DNA of 64,000 nucleotides, taken from contig JAEUWY010000001.1 in assembly GCA_022059125.1 (NCBI GenBank), forward strand, positions 5,332,001 to 5,396,000, in the 5' to 3' direction. The notes beneath the pieces are model-generated. The model was not told where the DNA came from. It ran no database searches and saw only the letters and a program-made list of their open reading frames with translations. Shown here piece after piece: positions 21,180 through 32,048 of this stretch. This stretch comes from Corynespora cassiicola (taxonomy: Eukaryota; Ascomycota; Dothideomycetes; Pleosporales; Corynesporascaceae). The translations under genes and the position numbers were made by a program. Numbering within the stretch: the first letter of the stretch is position 1; each line of letters starts with the position of its first letter.

Positions 21180-22064
21180 TTAGAAGTTGGCCGCCGCGTT
21201 GGGGCGTCCGCCTGGGTTGTGGTACTGCTCGAGGTTGGACTGGAAGGGCGTGTTTGCGGGTCCGTTGTGCGTCTTGTCGCCGAGTGCTGAGCCGGTGCCG
21301 GCCATGAGGTCATCGTCGTCCTCGGTCACGCGCTTGTTGCGGCCCTTGAGGCGCCACCAGACTATGGCAAGGCCTCCAAGAAGAATAGCACCACCAATAC
21401 CGCCCACGACTCCTCCGATGATCTTCTTGTTGCTGTCACTGAGACCGCCGCCGCTGCTGCTGTCGTCTCCGCTCTGTGGCAGCGGGGTCTCAGTGGTGAC
21501 GGCCTGACCGGTGGAGATGAGTGCCGTGGACGCGCTGGTTGATGTTCCGATTAGGGTTTGGCCGTTACTAACGGTCGTGAAGACGGTGACATATTCCTGG
21601 ACAGAGGTAGCGACGAGGGGGGTGGTCCTGATGATGGGGGTGGTGACCCTAGAGCTGGAAGCGGGGGCGGTAGTCTGGGCGGGAGAGCTGTTGGGGGTGT
21701 TGTTGTTGTTATTGTTGTTGCCGTTGGAAGTGGGCTGGCTGTCTCCTTCGCTGCTGGGTGCGGCCGAGGATGGCGCCGGTGTTGATACGGGCTCATCGGA
21801 CGACTCTTCTTGCGTAGGAGTTGGCGTAGGCGTCGGCGTGGGAGTTGGGGTCGGTGTGTTGCTCGGAGGCGCATCGGTGGAGGATGGTTCGGAATCGGAT
21901 GTGGCCGAGTTGCCAGTACCGCTGGCTTGTCGCTTCATGCCGTGGTGGAGGTACTCTTCGATGCCATCGATATGGAGGGCTTCCTCGATGCTGAGGGCCG
22001 ACGAGAGGGCGACGAGAGCGAGCAGAGCAAACAAGAGCCACGAGTGTCGCATGGTGCTAAGCAT
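21180..22064 (-). CDS. Mid2-like cell-wall stress sensor candidate (Ser/Thr-rich single-pass protein)
   Basis: A single exon of 294 aa from the ATG at 22064; a second ATG at 22052 gives the cleaner signal peptide MRHSWLLFALLALVALSSAL. The ectodomain is low-complexity: Ser/Pro/Thr-rich with a (PT)n run, a poly-Asn run and many likely O-mannosylation sites. A juxtamembrane segment (SSSGGGLSDSNKKIIGG) leads into one transmembrane helix (VVGGIGGAILLGGLAIVWW). The cytoplasmic tail is short, starts basic (RLKGRNKRV), and ends NPGGRPNAAANF. This is the architecture of Mid2/Wsc-type sensors that couple wall stress to Rho1 and the Pkc1 pathway. No WSC cysteine domain is present, so a Mid2-like label fits better. 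Family-level similarity is limited to the membrane-proximal part, and the sensor role is inferred. Confidence 0.7.
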   Translation of the reverse strand: MLSTMRHSWLLFALLALVALSSALSIEEALHIDGIEEYLHHGMKRQASGTGNSATSDSEPSSTDAPPSNTPTPTPTPTPTPTPTQEESSDEPVSTPAPSSAAPSSEGDSQPTSNGNNNNNNNTPNSSPAQTTAPASSSRVTTPIIRTTPLVATSVQEYVTVFTTVSNGQTLIGTSTSASTALISTGQAVTTETPLPQSGDDSSSGGGLSDSNKKIIGGVVGGIGGAILLGGLAIVWWRLKGRNKRVTEDDDDLMAGTGSALGDKTHNGPANTPFQSNLEQYHNPGGRPNAAANF

Positions 22065-23080
22065 GTTTGGCAACAGCAGAAACGAAAGTGGGTTGACGAT
22101 CTGATGTGACCAGGCGGAGGCGGCGGGAGAGCGCCTATATGGGAGTTAAGGCTGGCGCGGTTTCACCGAAGGTGCCTTGTATTAATAAAGGGGGTATCGC
22201 TGAAGAGTAGTGCGCCGGTGTGTCAGAGCAGGGTAGGCGTCTGTCGAATAGCGGATGAACGAGGGGCGATGGAGATGGGAGTCGAGGTACAAAAAAGAAA
22301 AGAGAAACGAGTGGTGTGGGCAGCGGTGACGCGCGGAAGATGGGGAGATGAAGGGCCTGTCCTTTACGGGGAGGGACGGCGAGCTTGGCGTCACGGGACC
22401 GCCGAAAATAGCGCGCAGGTGCTGGGCTGCTCGGGCGCCGGGGTGTTGGGGGGCTGGCTGCAGGGCGTGCGCGGCCAGGGTCTGGCCGGAGTCGACGGCC
22501 CTCGCCCGACAGACAGACGCTCGCATGCTCTGCTGGAGGCTGCGTCCACGAGCGTCTGTCAAACCAAACATGGCCATTCACGTCTCGACGCTGCCGGCCG
22601 TTTCACAGGCCATCCAAGGCCGCATCCTAGTGACGTTTGGAGGCACCGGCGCGTGCAGAAAGAAAAGCCTACTGCGAGGCTCAATAACGCAAACAAAGCG
22701 GCCCTTTGCCCACCGTCCATCGCGCCTGCCCTCCCTGCTGTCGTGCTGCGTTCGTTCCTGCTTTCTAATCGCCGCCTCACGTCGCCCCTGCCTGGGTCTG
22801 AAAAAAACTGCCCCCGCCCCCCCAGTCGCGCCTGCTCGCCAACGCACTCTGGGAAGGGGTCTGCCAATCGCGCTTGCCTGATTGGCGTCCGGCTACCTGA
22901 GGCATTCCCATCCGAGAAGGCACGCCCTAGCCAGCTCCGTGACGTGCGTCATAGCCGCCGCTGCACCTGCAGTCAACAATTTTGCAGTCTGCAGCTCTGC
23001 GATCACAGCCCTTTTTTTACCAATTTCCCCACCCAAGCATAGTGACCTCCCGCACGACCGCGTACACCCCCCAAGACGAC
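22065..23080. promoter_or_regulatory. Divergent promoter region, Mid2-like gene / PQ-loop gene
   Basis: About 1 kb of GC-rich sequence between divergent start codons. Open frames on both strands overlap each other and have no domain signature. The last ~100 bp before 23081 are pyrimidine-rich, like a fungal leader. Confidence 0.45.
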
Positions 23081-24265
23081 ATGCCCGACTTCGCTGTCCT
23101 GGCCCAGGGCCCGCCATTGACCGCCCACGAGGCCCTCTCGGGCGTCTTTGGCTCCATCTCGCTCGCCTCGTGGATCTTCCTGCTCGTGAGTCCTCCGCGA
23201 TCACCCCATTCGCGACGTCTTGGCCGCACCACGGCGCTCCCTTCTGGTGCTGCTCATCTCCAGCGCAGTCGCCGGCCTGGGAAGCAGCCTCGCACTGTCG
23301 GTCATTGAGCGCGCAGGCTGAGGAGCCTCGGACTCCGTCCTTTTTCGTCTCGTCTCACTGTATCCGTCCCAAGTCTGACTGGGTTAGGTACCCCAACTGG
23401 TCGAGAACTACAAGCAGGGCTCAGCAGAAGGCATATCGCTCGCCTTCCTCACCGTTTGGTTCATCGGCGACATTACGAACCTCGCTGGCGCAATCTGGGC
23501 CGGCCTTGTCCCCACCGTCATCGCCCTCGCTGTCTACTTTTGCTTCGCGGATCTGATTTTGATTTCGCAATGCGTATATTACAACGTGAAGAACTCGCGC
23601 AAGTCCCGCAAAGCCTCGACTAGGACCGTGGAGAGTGTGGAGCAGCCGCTGCTTGGCAGGCGCGACAGCAGCAGCTATGGACTGCCTGGAAGCCAAAGAA
23701 GGAGGAGCTCTGCTGCCAGCAGGAGGAGGAGGGCCAGTTCGCTGCCCAGCCTTGCCGAAGGCTCCCAGGCGTCGCCCGAATGGGTGAAGAACTCTTTGAG
23801 CATCATTGGAGTGTGCGCTGTCGGCGCTGCTGGCTGGGCCATCGCCTGGAAGACGGGTGTTTGGGTGCCTACGCCCACCAGCGACGATGCAGGCTCATCG
23901 TCTGAGATCGCGCTCGGCGCGCAAATCCTGGGATACATAAGCGCCATCAGCTACCTGGGTGCCCGCATCCCGCAGATCATCAAGAACCAGCGCGAACGGT
24001 CCTGCGAGGGCCTGTCTCTCCTGTTCTTCATGCTCAGCCTGCTTGGCAACGCCACCTATGGCGCAGGAGTAAGCTCATCGGCACGTAGTGAAGCGACGAT
24101 TCTGACAGCGCGTAGATCCTTTTCCACTCGGTCGAGAAAGAGTACTTTCTCACCAACCTCCCCTGGCTCATCGGCTCGCTGGGAACCATTGTCGAAGACG
24201 TGACGATCTTCATCCAGTTCCGCGCCTTTGGCAGCGGCGAGCAGACGTCCGCGCTCGAAGCGTGA
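23081..24265 (+). CDS. PQ-loop vacuolar basic-amino-acid transporter (Ypq family)
   Basis: Exons 23081..23185, 23388..24068 and 24116..24265 (introns of 202 and 47 nt, all phase 0) give 311 aa. The first splice builds the first PQ-loop, WIFLL-VPQLVENYKQGSAEGI. The second PQ motif is ARIPQIIKNQRERSCEGLSL. Seven hydrophobic helices are visible, with a basic/Ser-rich cytosolic loop (RRRSSAASRRRRASSLPS) between helices 3 and 4 or thereabouts. This is the layout of yeast Ypq1-3/Rtc2 and human PQLC2, which move lysine, arginine or histidine across the vacuolar or lysosomal membrane. After the last splice the sequence GAGILFHSVEKEYFLTNLPW and LGTIVEDVTIFIQF matches the family C-terminus. Ypq assignment is firm; which amino acid is carried cannot be told. 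Confidence 0.9.
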
Positions 24266-25756
24266 TATCGCATGTCCTTCGTAACCTCCAGTCTCTTCCA
24301 TCTGTTCATCTGTAAAAATGTGAAATGAAACACTATAATGAAAACCAAAAATGGGTTGGTCGGTAACCAAAAAGTTTTTGCTTTGTATGTTTGTTTAGAT
24401 CATTCTCTAGTCAGCTTCCTCACTTGGGCGATTCTATTCTGGGCTGTTGTCTTTGTCTTTGTCTTTGTCTTTGATACCCAGACTCTGGATCAAGATTTGC
24501 ATTTATTCCTAATTCATGTATCTACATATCGTGTATTGCGGCGTTCAAAGTAGGCAAGGTCTTTGTAAATATGTCTGTAGTCTGCGAAACATGTTCATCC
24601 TTATTCATCAAATCGTCAATACCATCATGTTTGTGTGCATGTCTCCAGATGCGCATCTAGGCACATTGTAGACCATGCAATGCAACCACACACCGCATGA
24701 CCTGTGATATCGCACCCTCTTTGCAATTGACTCACACCCTCACACCACCAGCACCAGCCATTAATCAATCAAAATTTTTTGCACCAGTCTTCTCTACTAT
24801 CTATGCGTCAACGGCTTTGACCCGCACATACTGATTCCTGTGACTCAAATCGTGCGCACATCCAGCCCTCTATCTGCCCCCCCTTGGCGCGGTCGTGGCG
24901 CGTGGTTCGCATGCTCCACACCTTGCCCGGCGGCGAGCGGACGGCCGGCCGGCGCGCGGCCGCGTCTTCCGGATTAGGGGATGGAGCGCGGATAAAGGCC
25001 TCGGGAGGCTAGCTAGCTAGGCGGCGGGTTCTAATTCATTCGTGCAAGGAAACTCGGTGGATTCCTTTTTTTTTTCCCCTCTCTTTCCATTCCTTTTTGG
25101 CCGGTTTTGCTTTTGAGGTCGAGTTCGCCGCCGCCGCCGCCGCCGAGGCCGTATTTCTCCTCGGCTTCGGGCGGTCGGAAGGGTTCCGAGTTTACGTGAT
25201 GGACTGGGGAGCTAGGTTTGTAGCTTACAGATGCAATCACGGTTGCAAGTGTGCAGTCAAGTTTTTCGTAGACCTGTCTGTGGGCAGCCTTCCGAATGTG
25301 AAGTCAGGGACTGTTTAGATGCATGCATAAGCCAAATCCAGTGATTCATAAGTTTTCCATTCCATACACTATGCAAGCCGGCAGGTAGACCAGCCGTACC
25401 CGGCATTACCGGCTAGTCTCGGAACTGCGCACAAGCTCGAATGGGAGAGAGGGAGGCAAACAAGAGAGGGAGAAGAACGACAGTCTATAAGGGCGCCAGA
25501 CAGACAGACAGACAGAAAAGACAGTCAAATGTGTTGCTGATGGAGATGGGGGCCAGAGAAAATCTACATGTCCCGATAAGGCGAAGAAGAAAAAAGAGGA
25601 CATGTCCCATCCAGATCCATCCTATCCCATCCTGTTCCGAGAGAAACCGTACCCTAATCCAGAGACCCATCAGTTGTACGAAATGCCCCTTTGGTCTACT
25701 AGTTACGCATTGCAATTTTTTGGCGTTCAAGTGTTTGAGATGCGATTGTTTGGCGT
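24266..25756. other. Intergenic, convergent 3' flanks
   Basis: 1.5 kb between the convergent PQ-loop and asparagine-synthetase genes. It contains (GTCTTT)4 at 24449-24472, a CCG run at about 25129-25145 and (CAGA)n at about 25497-25516. Short frames (for example 25097-25318) are not convincing. I see no RNA gene. Confidence 0.5.
24449..24472. repeat. (GTCTTT)4 hexanucleotide repeat
   Basis: Four tandem copies in the 3' flank of the PQ-loop transporter gene. Confidence 0.85.
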
Positions 25757-27912
25757 TTATTTCTCCTTGTAGGCCTGCTCGTGGACCGCAATGGCACTGT
25801 ACATATATCAGCATTGCTCGATTTCAATTCCATAAAGTTGTATGACTCACCGTCCCGAAGGATCCGTCTGGTTGCTCCACGTCGGTGTCCAGCGCATGAC
25901 GGTCGAAGCACAGTATGGAGGGAAGTGCTCGTCGAACATGGTCCTGTACCAGTATGCCTCCTTGGAGTCAGGGATGTCGTTGCCCCACTCGGGCTTGGGG
26001 TTCTTCATCATCTCGTCGGTGACGTGGAGCTCAGCGTTGTCCTTGAGCGCGTCGATCCAGCCGTAGCCGACACCATCCGAGAACTGTTCCTTCTGGCGCC
26101 AGAGGATCTTGTCGGGGAGGTAAGGTGCCGTCTCGGGCTCATCGGTCGTATCAAAGGCCTTACGGATAATGTACTTCTCGATGCGCTCCTTGGTGATCAA
26201 CTTGTCTGCGGGGTCAATGTTCATGGCAGTGTTGAGGAACTCCTTGTCCAAGAAGGGCACACGAGCTTCCACACCCCAGGCTGATGTCGACTTGTTGGCA
26301 CGGAGGCAGTCCGCCAAGTGCAGGTTGTTGACACGGCGGACCGTCTCCTCGTGGAATGCACCCTTATCGGGCGCGTTGTGGAAGTAAAGATATCCACCAA
26401 AGATCTCGTCACTTCCCTCTCCCGACAGAACCATCTTCACGCCCATGGCCTTGATCTTTCTGCTGAGCAAGAACATGGGTGTCGAGGCACGGATCGTCGT
26501 CACATCGTATGACTCGAGGTGGTAAATCACGTCTGAGAGAGCGTTGAGGCCATCCTCAATGGTAAAGGTAAATGTGTGGTGCTTGGTTCCCAAAAAGTCT
26601 GCCACCTCCTGGGCAGCAATTGCGTCCGGAGCGCCAGGAAGACCAATCGAGAAAGAGTTCAACTGGGGCAGGACTTGAACCGTGGCGAGCTCGTCCGAGT
26701 CATCGATACCCACGAGATGTCCAGCGGCATGACCGTCAGCCTCGTAGCCGTTGGCATCACCGTTGGAAGCAGCTCGCTTCTTGGCCAGCTCGTTCAATCG
26801 CAGAGTCTCGCGCTGCGCGATTGAAGCAACCAAGCTAGAGTCAAGACCACCGGACAGCAAAACACCGTAGGGCACCTCGGCCATCAACCGCTTCCGCACA
26901 GCCTTCTCGAGGCTGTGCCTCAGCTCCTTGTAGTCTACGGGCTTTGTGGGGATGTTGGTGGGTTCGACGAGCCACTTGGGGTCGAAGTAGCGAGTGAGCT
27001 GGTCAGTCTTGGAGTCGTAGATGTGGCCGGGAGGGAAGGAGATGATGTTGTCGCAGACGGGATGCAGGCACTTCAACTCAGAGGCAAAGTAAACAGCACC
27101 AGGCGTCGTGCTCGAGCGTCCGAGGTAAAAAGTGGTGACACCGATTGGGTCACGGGCGGCGATGACTCTGTCCTGGCGCTTGTCGTGGAGGACCCACGAG
27201 AACATGCCGTCGAGAAGACGAGGGGTGGCAACATCGTGCTCGAGGTACTGCAATCCATCAGCCTGCTGTTGTGTGATCCGTCGAGCCAGTCCCTTCTCAC
27301 CAGGGGAATAATGACTTCACAGTCAGAGTGTGTCTTGAAGTTGTATCCGTTCTTGAGGCCCTTGCGGAGGATACGGTGGTTGTAAATCTCGCCGTTGACC
27401 GCCAGAGAGATGGTCTCGTCGTCGTTGACCAGGGGCTGGGCGCCAGAGTCTGTTCCTTATCAGTCACCGCCTCGAAGGGTTCGTGTCGTGTGACCTCATA
27501 CCGACGCCAACGATGGACAGACGCTCGTGGACAAGGACTGCAAAATGTTAGCCGTGGCCCCGGCGGTATTTTTCCAGGTAACGTCTTACTGGTGTCGTTT
27601 GCGACCCAATTGCCACCTGTTGGTGGTCAGTTATTGAAAGCTCCAGCGCGTGGTGTTAGGGTTGGCTCACTCCAGTCTGGGCCCCGATGTCGGATGCTGT
27701 TGCGGTGAGTCAGTCGAGAGTAGAAGCAGTGTGGCAGCGGGATACTCACGCCTTGCCCATTTTCAGGGCCGTCGGCTTGAACTTCTGCACCTCGGGGTGC
27801 CTTTTGGGCGAGTTAGTCACTTATCATGGTCATAGCGAGGGGCAATGGAGGGGATAATGGGACGCAAGCAATTGGCAGGCGCATACCGGTAGCAGGCGAA
27901 GATTCCACACAT
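25757..27912 (-). CDS. ASN1: Asparagine synthetase (glutamine-hydrolysing)
   Basis: Eight exons, complement(25757..25796, 25851..27249, 27303..27449, 27502..27537, 27590..27616, 27671..27696, 27750..27800, 27887..27912), give 583 aa, the usual length. The N-terminus MCGIFACYR exposes Cys2, the nucleophile of the class II glutaminase domain. Further glutaminase motifs are [17 protein letters not shown] and NGEIYNH, split over tiny exons. The synthetase half has the ATP-pyrophosphatase loop [14 protein letters not shown] and the [15 protein letters not shown] segment. The last 40-nt exon adds [12 protein letters not shown], which matches fungal C-termini and shows that the in-frame TGA at the end of exon 7 lies in an intron. 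The enzyme makes asparagine from aspartate, glutamine and ATP in the cytosol. A Gcn4/Cpc1-type TGAGTCA lies ~130 bp upstream. Confidence 0.97.
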
Positions 27913-28753
27913 GATGGGCGGTGGAGGGAGGCTGTGAGGTGAAGGAGGGATGACTGGAACCGGTGGGGGGAGATTAGAGGTTTATGTATCAGGGCTTGGT
28001 TCCGATTTATTTTGGCTCGAGAAATTGTTGTAAAGCCGCTTGAGTCAATCTTGCGCCGGCCAGACATCGGCTCTGCCCCACCACCCACGTTACTAGGAGG
28101 CCGCGCTGGGAGCCGCTACTAGCCCCCCTGTGATCTTCGCACATGAATTCTTCAAATGCAAACAATGACGCGGGCCCGCAATCCACGGTGGGATGGGTAC
28201 ATGAGTAGCTGTCGGTGAGGGGCCTAGGGCCGCGACGCGCATCTCCAGTCGACGTTCGCGACCTGGTTCCCCCACACTTGCAAACGCGAACTGTGCCATT
28301 GGCCGCGCCGCTCGTGACCCCGGCCTTGGGCATGCACTCCTCACTGCCTCTCCTCGCCATGAGTGCTGTGCGCTGTCCGCTGTGCGGCGCAGAATGCCAA
28401 CTGCCGTGTGGATGGAATGAATCATATTGTGTGAAGAAGTGTTGATACAGTACCCTAGAAAACTCGGTCGAACTCCCGTCCCCGACCTCTCCATATGCTT
28501 ACCCAATGGAGACAACTCGGGTACTCCACGGAAGAATTAATCACGCAGAAGAACGAACAAAAGGAATTAGTAGTCGTGCACGACATGTGTCCTCTCCCGC
28601 CCATGCTCCCCTTTTCGCTCTCAATGCAGCACCTTCTCATCATCTGACAAACATCAACCCTCCTCCTCCCTTGGTACATAAATCCGGAACCGTTTGTGGC
28701 ACGTGGCATGGCCCTTGCCTGGCATATCGTTGTTCAATTGCGGAGAACGCGGC
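27913..28753. promoter_or_regulatory. ASN1 promoter and SCS2 3' flank
   Basis: 841 bp between two minus-strand genes. The part nearest 27912 is the ASN1 promoter and carries TGAGTCA at 28041-28047. No coding sequence is recognised; short Cys-containing frames near 28360-28440 look like chance. Confidence 0.5.
28041..28047. promoter_or_regulatory. Gcn4/Cpc1-type response element TGAGTCA
   Basis: A perfect TGASTCA core sits 129 bp upstream of the asparagine-synthetase ATG. Amino-acid biosynthetic genes of fungi are typically induced through this site by Gcn4/CPC1. The motif alone is expected several times in 64 kb by chance, so the position is what makes it credible. Confidence 0.5.
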
Positions 28754-29985
28754 CTAGAACAGGAAGTAAGCCAGCAGGAAGCTGATGAGGCACAAGAGCG
28801 CCGTGATCTGGACCGATACGCCGCCCGCGGGGGCCTGCTGCTGTGCGCTGGCTGCCGTCGCGAGCTGGCCCTTGGAGTCGCCCGTGGCTTCCGTCTTGCG
28901 CTGGCGCAGACCCGACGATTCGGCTTGCTGTCTGAGCCTTGCAATGGTTGCCTTGGCTTCGGCGAGTTGTCCCTGTAGGTCAGCGCTTGACGTGGGGATT
29001 GCGCTGGCTACACCGGCCGCGGCCGCCGAGATGGTCGACTTGACTCCAGAGCTTGTGGCTGGGTTGTGGGCAGAGTCCCGTATCTCACCCAGGCTCTTGC
29101 TGTCCGAAGGACGAGACTCGGGGCGGGAGACTGCTCCGGCAGGCAGCTCGGTGGACCTGTGCTGGGGGGTGACAGCTTCGGGAGACGGCGAGGAGATGAT
29201 GGAATGTTCGTCACGGCTGCTCACGCCATTCGTCCTGGGTGGAGTGCTCGATACATCATCTGCGGGGAGGAAAGTGACCCTAATCTTCTTTTCCTGGATG
29301 GATGACTTGGCCGTCTGCTCAATGTGTGCCCACTTTAATTCCGTTAGCCCATGACCCTGCGTGTGCGCCAGGGGGGATGCCATACCAATGAAGCCGTGTT
29401 GCTGAACTCCTTGTCGGCGGTGACGAGGACCGATTGTACGAGGAATTTGTCGCGGCACTTTGCGTCAAGTGGCGGGTCCTCCTTCATGGCCTGGAGGAGA
29501 ACTGCGAGCCTACGTCAGCTGGCTGCATCAATCCCGCGGGGGTGGCCGCTTTGGGGCAATTCCTTACTCTGCACTTCGACATCTTCGCCGGGGGAGATGC
29601 GGCCGCTGTTTGGACGTACGCAGTACCTATGCAACCATATATCAGCAAGGTGGGGGTATGAGGGGGCGTGCCGGGGGTCCGTACTGCTTGGGAGCCGTGG
29701 TTTTGACCTGCGTCAAGCGTTAGCGACGTGCCATGGAGCGAATGAATGCCGCGGCGCGCGCACGTGCAGGCACAGGCGGCGGCGAGGTGTGGGTGGTAGG
29801 GTGCGGTGCTCACCTTGAAGGCCACGGGGTCGGAGTGCGGGTTCTTGAGGCGGAGGACCTGCGAGACCTCGTGCTGGAAGGGACCTGGACGGTGGATCAG
29901 CGGTTTGCCCTGGGATGCGCGGCGGGTGCGCGGCAGCAGACTCACGCTTGAAGCCCAGCTCGGGCGGATCAAGCTCGACAGACAT
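28754..29985 (-). CDS. SCS2: VAP-family ER membrane protein Scs2 (MSP domain)
   Basis: Six exons, complement(28754..29332, 29386..29501, 29568..29626, 29685..29707, 29814..29884, 29946..29985), give 295 aa. The MSP domain (residues ~1-125) starts MSVELDPPELGFK, continues VLRLKNPHSDPVAFK and VKTTAPKQYCVRPNSGRISP, the FFAT-binding face, and ends SLWAHIEQTAKSSIQEKK. A Ser/Pro-rich linker leads to a coiled coil (LQGQLAEAKATIARLRQQAE) and a C-terminal tail anchor (VSVQITALLCLISFLLAYFL). VAPs tether the ER to the plasma membrane and other organelles by binding FFAT proteins, and regulate lipid metabolism. Exon 3 is only 23 nt with a GTACGG donor. In the last intron, CGCAG at 29356-29360 is a possible alternative acceptor. 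The gene is divergent from the UBX gene. Confidence 0.93.
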
Positions 29986-30686
29986 GGCGGGCGGGCGAGA
30001 GTCGTGGACGTGTTCACTACAGGTTGGTAATCAGGGTCGCGGGTCGCAAGGAGCGGCGCATGCGACACTTGGCAGGCGGGAGCACGAAGTCAATCGAGTG
30101 AGCGGGCGGCAGCGGGCAGTGTCGCAGGGCGAGCCGGTGCGGTGGAGCGGGTCTGGTGGGTGGAAGGCGGGAGTTGGGGGGGAAAGGTCGGGGATACAGG
30201 GTCGGGGATGGTGAAGTCTTGGGGACAAGAGCCAGGCCAGCTGTGATGGCTCGCTTGTTGTGACGTTGTGGAGGAAGCACCGCGGCCGGCCTGGCATGCC
30301 ATGGCCTGGTTCCGGCACGCAGGCCGCCGGAGTTCCAACCGCTGCAGCAGCCCTGCACCGGCAGAAGCTTCTGCGTCGTGATTGCGAAATTAGCATTTGC
30401 ACACGCGCGGGACGCGTCCCGCCAGCAGAGCGGTACACCTGGCCGCTTCCACCGTGTTGGCCGTGTCCACGGTTCCCACTGTGCACCCACCAAACGTCAT
30501 CCGGCCCCAGACTGTCCCAACGCCCGTACCGAGACCGAATCCTCGACCCCACTACTACCCCAACACCCACCCTGCCGCCATCTGTGATTTATATCATTCC
30601 GGGCCTCATCTGAGGACTTGTCACCTGCCTTCCGCCGCATCTACATATACACACATACATACACACACTCGCCCCACTTATCCAGA
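29986..30686. promoter_or_regulatory. Divergent promoter, SCS2 / UBX gene
   Basis: 701 bp between the two ATGs, GC-rich near SCS2. A run of alternating AC/TAC units (ACATACATACACACAC) lies just before the UBX start. No other gene is seen. Confidence 0.5.
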
Positions 30687-31667
30687 ATGCCGTCAGATCT
30701 GGAGCAGCTCATCGACATGGGCTTCGAGAGCGAGCGCGCCGAGCTCGCAGTCAAGCAAAGCGGCGGCCGTACGTCTCTCCCCGTGCCACTAGCATACCCA
30801 GCTAATATGACTCCAGTCCAGGGCGCCATCGACTGGCTCGACAAGAACCAGGACAAGTCCATCGACGAGATCAAGGCGGCCCAGGCCTCCTCATCCTCCG
30901 CCGCCGCCGGCGCAAGCGAAGAAATGCCCGACCTGCAGCCCGGCGAGGAGGCAAAGAGTCTGGTATGCGACGACTGCGGCAAGAAGTTCCGCGGCGTGTC
31001 GCAGGCCGAGTTCCACGCGAGCAAGTCGGGCCACGAGAACTTCAGCGAGTCGACCGAGGAGATCAAGCCGCTGACAGAGGAGGAAAAGAAGGAGCGCCTG
31101 GAGCAGATGCGGGCGCGCCTCGCCGAGAAGCGCGCCGCACAGGCCGATCAGGACAAGATAGACCGCAAGAAGAACGAGCAGATCCGCATGAAGGCGACCA
31201 AGGAGAGCCAGGACATCAAGGAGGAGCTGCAGAAGAAGGAGCGCATAAAGGAGGCCCAGGCCAAGAAGCGCGAGAAGCAGGAGGAGGCTGACGCCAAAAA
31301 GAGGGTGCTGGAGAAGCTCGAGGCTCAAAAGCAGGAGCGCAAGAGGAAGGCTGATCTTGAGAAGGCTGCAAGAGCTGGCCAGGCTCCTCCCGCAGAGCCC
31401 GTACAAGCCGCTGCTCCCTCCGTTCCCAAGCCCGCTGCTGCGTATACCGAGGCGAGGCTGGCTCTGCAGACGCCCACGGGCAGGATCACCAAGACTTTCC
31501 CCGTCGAGACGACGCTCTTCGAGGTTGCACATGCTCTCCAGCAGGATGGTTTGCAGGTCTCCTCGTTTACGACAAACTTCCCCAAGAAGACGTATGATCA
31601 GACCGACTTTGGCATGACGCTCAAGGAGGCCGGCCTCGTGCCCAGCGCCGCTCTCATCGTCGGGTAG
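30687..31667 (+). CDS. UBA-UBX domain protein (Cdc48 cofactor, UBXN1/SAKS1-like)
   Basis: Exons 30687..30768 and 30817..31667 (48-nt intron, GTACGT...CTCCAG) give 310 aa. Reading through the intron adds a foreign LPVPLAYPANMTP-type insert; splicing gives SGG-LQGAIDWLDK, a normal UBA domain (residues 1-40). A C2H2-like finger with C78, C81 and two later His (CDDCGKKFRGVSQAEFHASK) follows. Residues ~103-215 form a long charged coiled coil, and ~225-310 a UBX domain (LALQTPTGRITKTFPVETTL, with SSFTTNFPKKTY near the end). Human UBXN1 has the same UBA-coiled coil-UBX plan. It binds ubiquitinated clients and p97/Cdc48 and modulates ER-associated degradation. The finger inside this architecture is typical of fungal homologues. 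Cytosolic or ER-associated location is inferred. Confidence 0.9.
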   Translation: MPSDLEQLIDMGFESERAELAVKQSGGRTSLPVPLAYPANMTPVQGAIDWLDKNQDKSIDEIKAAQASSSSAAAGASEEMPDLQPGEEAKSLVCDDCGKKFRGVSQAEFHASKSGHENFSESTEEIKPLTEEEKKERLEQMRARLAEKRAAQADQDKIDRKKNEQIRMKATKESQDIKEELQKKERIKEAQAKKREKQEEADAKKRVLEKLEAQKQERKRKADLEKAARAGQAPPAEPVQAAAPSVPKPAAAYTEARLALQTPTGRITKTFPVETTLFEVAHALQQDGLQVSSFTTNFPKKTYDQTDFGMTLKEAGLVPSAALIVG

Positions 31668-32048
31668 ACGGGCACAAACGATACTTGATTGCTGAGGGGG
31701 TCTGACGAAGGGTCCCGTTTGGCCTGGCTCTTCATATATCGTAGGTCCACGCCATCGGACAACACACTACTACCACATCTTGTTTGGTGAAAAGGCGAAC
31801 GGACGAAAAAAAAGTTCATGCGGCATGGATGTGCCGGCAGTCACTCTAAAATGATTCATGTCGAGCCTGATGCTCAACGAGCTCTATATAGCTTCTAATC
31901 TAGCCTATACTAGGTATAAATTCATGACCGAAGGACCCCTCCTGTCGTCTCCATAACGTCGTGACAATGCCGCTTCCCATAATCATCTCATGACACTCCA
32001 CTCAAACGCCCCAGTTGCAAGCGACCACCTATTGTATGGACATGTACA
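31668..32048. other. Short convergent intergenic region, UBX gene / RecQ
   Basis: 381 bp between the stop codons of two convergent genes, containing both 3' ends. No gene is seen. Confidence 0.6.

Noticed and set aside
22135..22881. Long frames on both strands upstream of the PQ-loop gene
   Set aside because: They overlap each other, lack domains, and lie in a divergent promoter region.
28350..28445. Small zinc-ribbon-like peptide (CPLCGAEC)
   Set aside because: Too short, no second half of a zinc site, and lies in the ASN1/SCS2 spacer.
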